Of a DNA stretch of 7,916 nucleotides, positions 6,383-7,916 are shown one piece after another. Source of the DNA: Oscillospiraceae bacterium (lineage in GTDB: Bacteria > Bacillota > Clostridia > Oscillospirales > Oscillospiraceae); contig JAFSFK010000025.1 in the NCBI GenBank assembly GCA_017435245.1, positions 1-7,916 of the forward strand, written 5' to 3'. Numbering within the stretch: the first letter of the stretch is position 1; each line of letters opens with the position of its first letter. A program made the translations under genes and the position numbers. The notes beneath the pieces are model-generated. The model ran no database searches. It worked only from the letters and a program-made list of their open reading frames with translations, and was not told the origin of the DNA.

Positions 6383-7030
6383 ATGGAAGAAAAAATCATT
6401 CAGGCTGTAAAAGAAAACAAGCTCATCGCCATTATCCGTGGCGTAGAGAGTGAAACGTGCGTGAAGATCGCACAGGCTCTGTATGACGGCGGTTTCCGCC
6501 TGATGGAGATCACCTACGATCAGAAGCATCCCGAAATCTGGGAAGAGACCGCAAAGGCAATCGGTACTGTCGCAAAGGCCTTTGAAGGCAGAATGTATGT
6601 GGGTGCCGGCACTGTTACCTGCACTGAGCTGGTAGAGCTGACCCACAAGTACGGCGGACAGTTCATCATCTCCCCAGACGTGAACGAGGATGTGATCCGC
6701 AGGACCCGTCAGCTGGGAATGGTTTCTATGCCCGGCGCTCTGACCCCCACTGAGGTGATGGTCGCCCATCGGGCAGGCGCTAATTTTGTAAAGCTGTTCC
6801 CCGCAGGCAATTTAGGAACCGGCTATGTAAAGGCCGTGAAGGCTCCCATCAGCCATGTGGATCTGCTGGTAGTCGGCGGTATTGACGAAAAAAACGTGGC
6901 TTCCTTCCTGGCTGTGGGCGCAGCAGGTGCCGGTATCGGCGGCAATCTGGTAAACAAAGCTTGGGTCGAAGCCGGCCAGTACGAAAAGATCACGCAAGTC
7001 GCCAAAGCATTGGTGGCAGCAGTAAAGTAA
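6383..7030 (+). CDS. eda: KDPG/KHG-type aldolase (2-keto-3-deoxy-6-phosphogluconate aldolase)
   Basis: This 215-residue protein is a class I (Schiff-base) aldolase that splits 2-keto-3-deoxy-6-phosphogluconate into pyruvate and glyceraldehyde 3-phosphate; many members also act on 4-hydroxy-2-oxoglutarate. Family marks are LIAIIRG (14-20), MEIT with catalytic E42 (41-44), VGAGTV (73-78), SMPGALTPTE (115-124), VKLFPA with Schiff-base lysine K137 (136-141) and VVGGI (163-167). The position of E. coli Eda R49, just after the EVT motif, is D46 here. From memory, Bacillus KdgA also lacks that Arg, so a change of substrate (for example the galactonate isomer) cannot be claimed. The start has an ideal AGGAGG (6372-6377) with 5 nt spacing. 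It is followed 12 bp later by the ketodeoxygluconate kinase gene, with which it forms a complete two-step route in the cytoplasm. Confidence 0.91.
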   Translation: MEEKIIQAVKENKLIAIIRGVESETCVKIAQALYDGGFRLMEITYDQKHPEIWEETAKAIGTVAKAFEGRMYVGAGTVTCTELVELTHKYGGQFIISPDVNEDVIRRTRQLGMVSMPGALTPTEVMVAHRAGANFVKLFPAGNLGTGYVKAVKAPISHVDLLVVGGIDEKNVASFLAVGAAGAGIGGNLVNKAWVEAGQYEKITQVAKALVAAVK

Positions 7031-7042
7031 GGAGAATCAATT

Positions 7043-7916
7043 ATGGCAAAGATTATTACATTCGGTGAGATCATGCTCCGGCTGAACCCCGAGAGCTACC
7101 TTCGCTTTACCCAGAGTCCCAAGTTTGAGGCCACCTATGCCGGCGGCGAAGCAAACGTTGCCGTATCTCTGGCAAACTACGGTCAGGATGCCGCTTTTGT
7201 TTCCAAGGTGCCTGCCCACGATATCGGTCAGTGCGCTATCAATGCCCTGCGCCAGTTCGGTGTGGATACCTCTATGGTGCTGCGTGGCGGTGACCGTCTG
7301 GGTGTCTACTACATCGAAAAGGGTGCTTCCCAGCGTCCCAGCAAGGTCATCTATGACCGGGCAGGCTCTTCCATCGCCACAGCCGAAGCATCTGAATTTG
7401 ACTGGGAAACAATCTTCGCCGGTGCCGAGTGGTTCCACTGGACCGGCATCACACCCGCTCTGAGCCAGAGCATGGCTCAGGCCTGTCTGGAGGCCTGTAA
7501 GGCCGCCAAAAAAATGGGACTGACCGTTTCCTGTGACCTGAACTATCGTGGCAAGCTGTGGACCCGTGAGGCTGCCGGCAAATGCATGGCCGAACTGATG
7601 CCCTATGTGGACGTGTGCATTGCCAACGAGGAGGACTGCAAGGACGTTTTTGGTATTGAAGCGGAAAACACCGACATCACCGGTGGCAAGCTGGGCTACG
7701 ACGGCTACGTCAGCGTTGCCCGTCAGATGGCGCAGCGTTTCGGCTGCAAGAAGGTGGCTATCACCCTGCGCAGCTCCCTGTCCGCCAACGACAACGACTG
7801 GGCCGGTATGCTCTACGACGCAGCCAGCGATAGGGCCGTTCTCTCCCCCACCTACCGGGTACATATCGTGGACCGTGTGGGCGGCGGTGACAGCTTCGGC
7901 GGCGGTCTGATCTACA
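7043..7916 (+). CDS. kdgK: PfkB-family 2-keto-3-deoxygluconate kinase, 3' truncated by window edge
   Basis: The frame opens at ATG 7043 and stays open to the last base, giving 291 complete residues; family members have about 310-345, so a short C-terminal tail is missing. GGAG (7031-7034), 8 nt upstream, supports the start. PfkB features are an N-terminal ITFGEIMLRLNP strand (5-16), the substrate loop YAGGEANVAVSLA (32-44), YYIEKGASQRPSKVIYDRA (89-107), DLNYRGKLW (165-173) and the C-terminal signature DRVGGGDSFGGGLIY (277-291) with catalytic base D283. The sugar-binding block YYIEKG...RPSKVIYDR and DLNYRxKLW are typical of ketodeoxygluconate kinases. It would phosphorylate 2-keto-3-deoxygluconate with ATP to give KDPG, the substrate of the aldolase encoded just upstream. 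A related PfkB sugar kinase cannot be ruled out without the end of the gene. Confidence 0.88.
   Translation, partial: MAKIITFGEIMLRLNPESYLRFTQSPKFEATYAGGEANVAVSLANYGQDAAFVSKVPAHDIGQCAINALRQFGVDTSMVLRGGDRLGVYYIEKGASQRPSKVIYDRAGSSIATAEASEFDWETIFAGAEWFHWTGITPALSQSMAQACLEACKAAKKMGLTVSCDLNYRGKLWTREAAGKCMAELMPYVDVCIANEEDCKDVFGIEAENTDITGGKLGYDGYVSVARQMAQRFGCKKVAITLRSSLSANDNDWAGMLYDAASDRAVLSPTYRVHIVDRVGGGDSFGGGLIY

Noticed and set aside
7037..7864. A 275-codon minus-strand frame at the right end.
   Set aside because: It is a shadow of the ketodeoxygluconate kinase gene, which has its own ribosome binding site and full PfkB signatures on the plus strand.
7877..7901. GGGD in the kinase signature in place of the more usual GAGD.
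   Set aside because: The VGGGDSF form is, as far as I recall, common in Firmicute ketodeoxygluconate kinases, and the catalytic aspartate is present.

Overview
The window looks like chromosomal DNA from an anaerobic Firmicute, probably a gut Clostridium-class organism of the Oscillospiraceae/Ruminococcaceae type. This is inferred from strong GGAGG ribosome binding sites, tight operons, moderately GC-rich third codon positions and the style of the encoded families; no rRNA or other marker gene is present to confirm it. All eight genes are metabolic or regulatory. I see no tRNA, rRNA, CRISPR array, insertion sequence or phage gene.

Region 1 (1-4464, + strand) is a compact four-gene operon whose beginning lies left of the window. 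It encodes the C-terminal part of an FdrA-type protein (succinyl-CoA synthetase-like), a DUF1116 protein (YlbE/AllG-like), an acetate-kinase-family protein and a DUF2877 protein (YlbF/AllH-like). The genes are 5 bp apart, 2 bp apart and overlapping by 1 bp. In E. coli, FdrA, YlbE and YlbF (AllFGH) form the oxamate carbamoyltransferase of anaerobic allantoin breakdown and are followed by a carbamate kinase (YbcF/AllK) that makes ATP from carbamoyl phosphate. Here no carbamate kinase is visible. A divergent acetate-kinase-fold protein, with substitutions at positions that bind acetate and at a catalytic acidic residue, sits between the DUF1116 and DUF2877 genes. This is the most interesting feature of the window: a possible transcarbamylase- or transacylase-like complex coupled to an unusual phosphotransferase for ATP synthesis.

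Region 2 (4468-5407) holds a hairpin terminator between convergent genes and an AraC-family regulator on the minus strand. The regulator is divergent from the next gene, with only about 50 bp between them.

Region 3 (5408-7916, + strand) is a sugar-acid module. It has a LacX-like aldose 1-epimerase, then a well-formed promoter, then a KDPG-type aldolase and a PfkB-family 2-keto-3-deoxygluconate kinase that runs off the right edge. The kinase and aldolase together would turn 2-keto-3-deoxygluconate (from uronates, pectin or similar sugar acids) into pyruvate and glyceraldehyde 3-phosphate. The AraC protein is the natural candidate regulator of this module. A functional link between regions 1 and 3 is not shown by the sequence.
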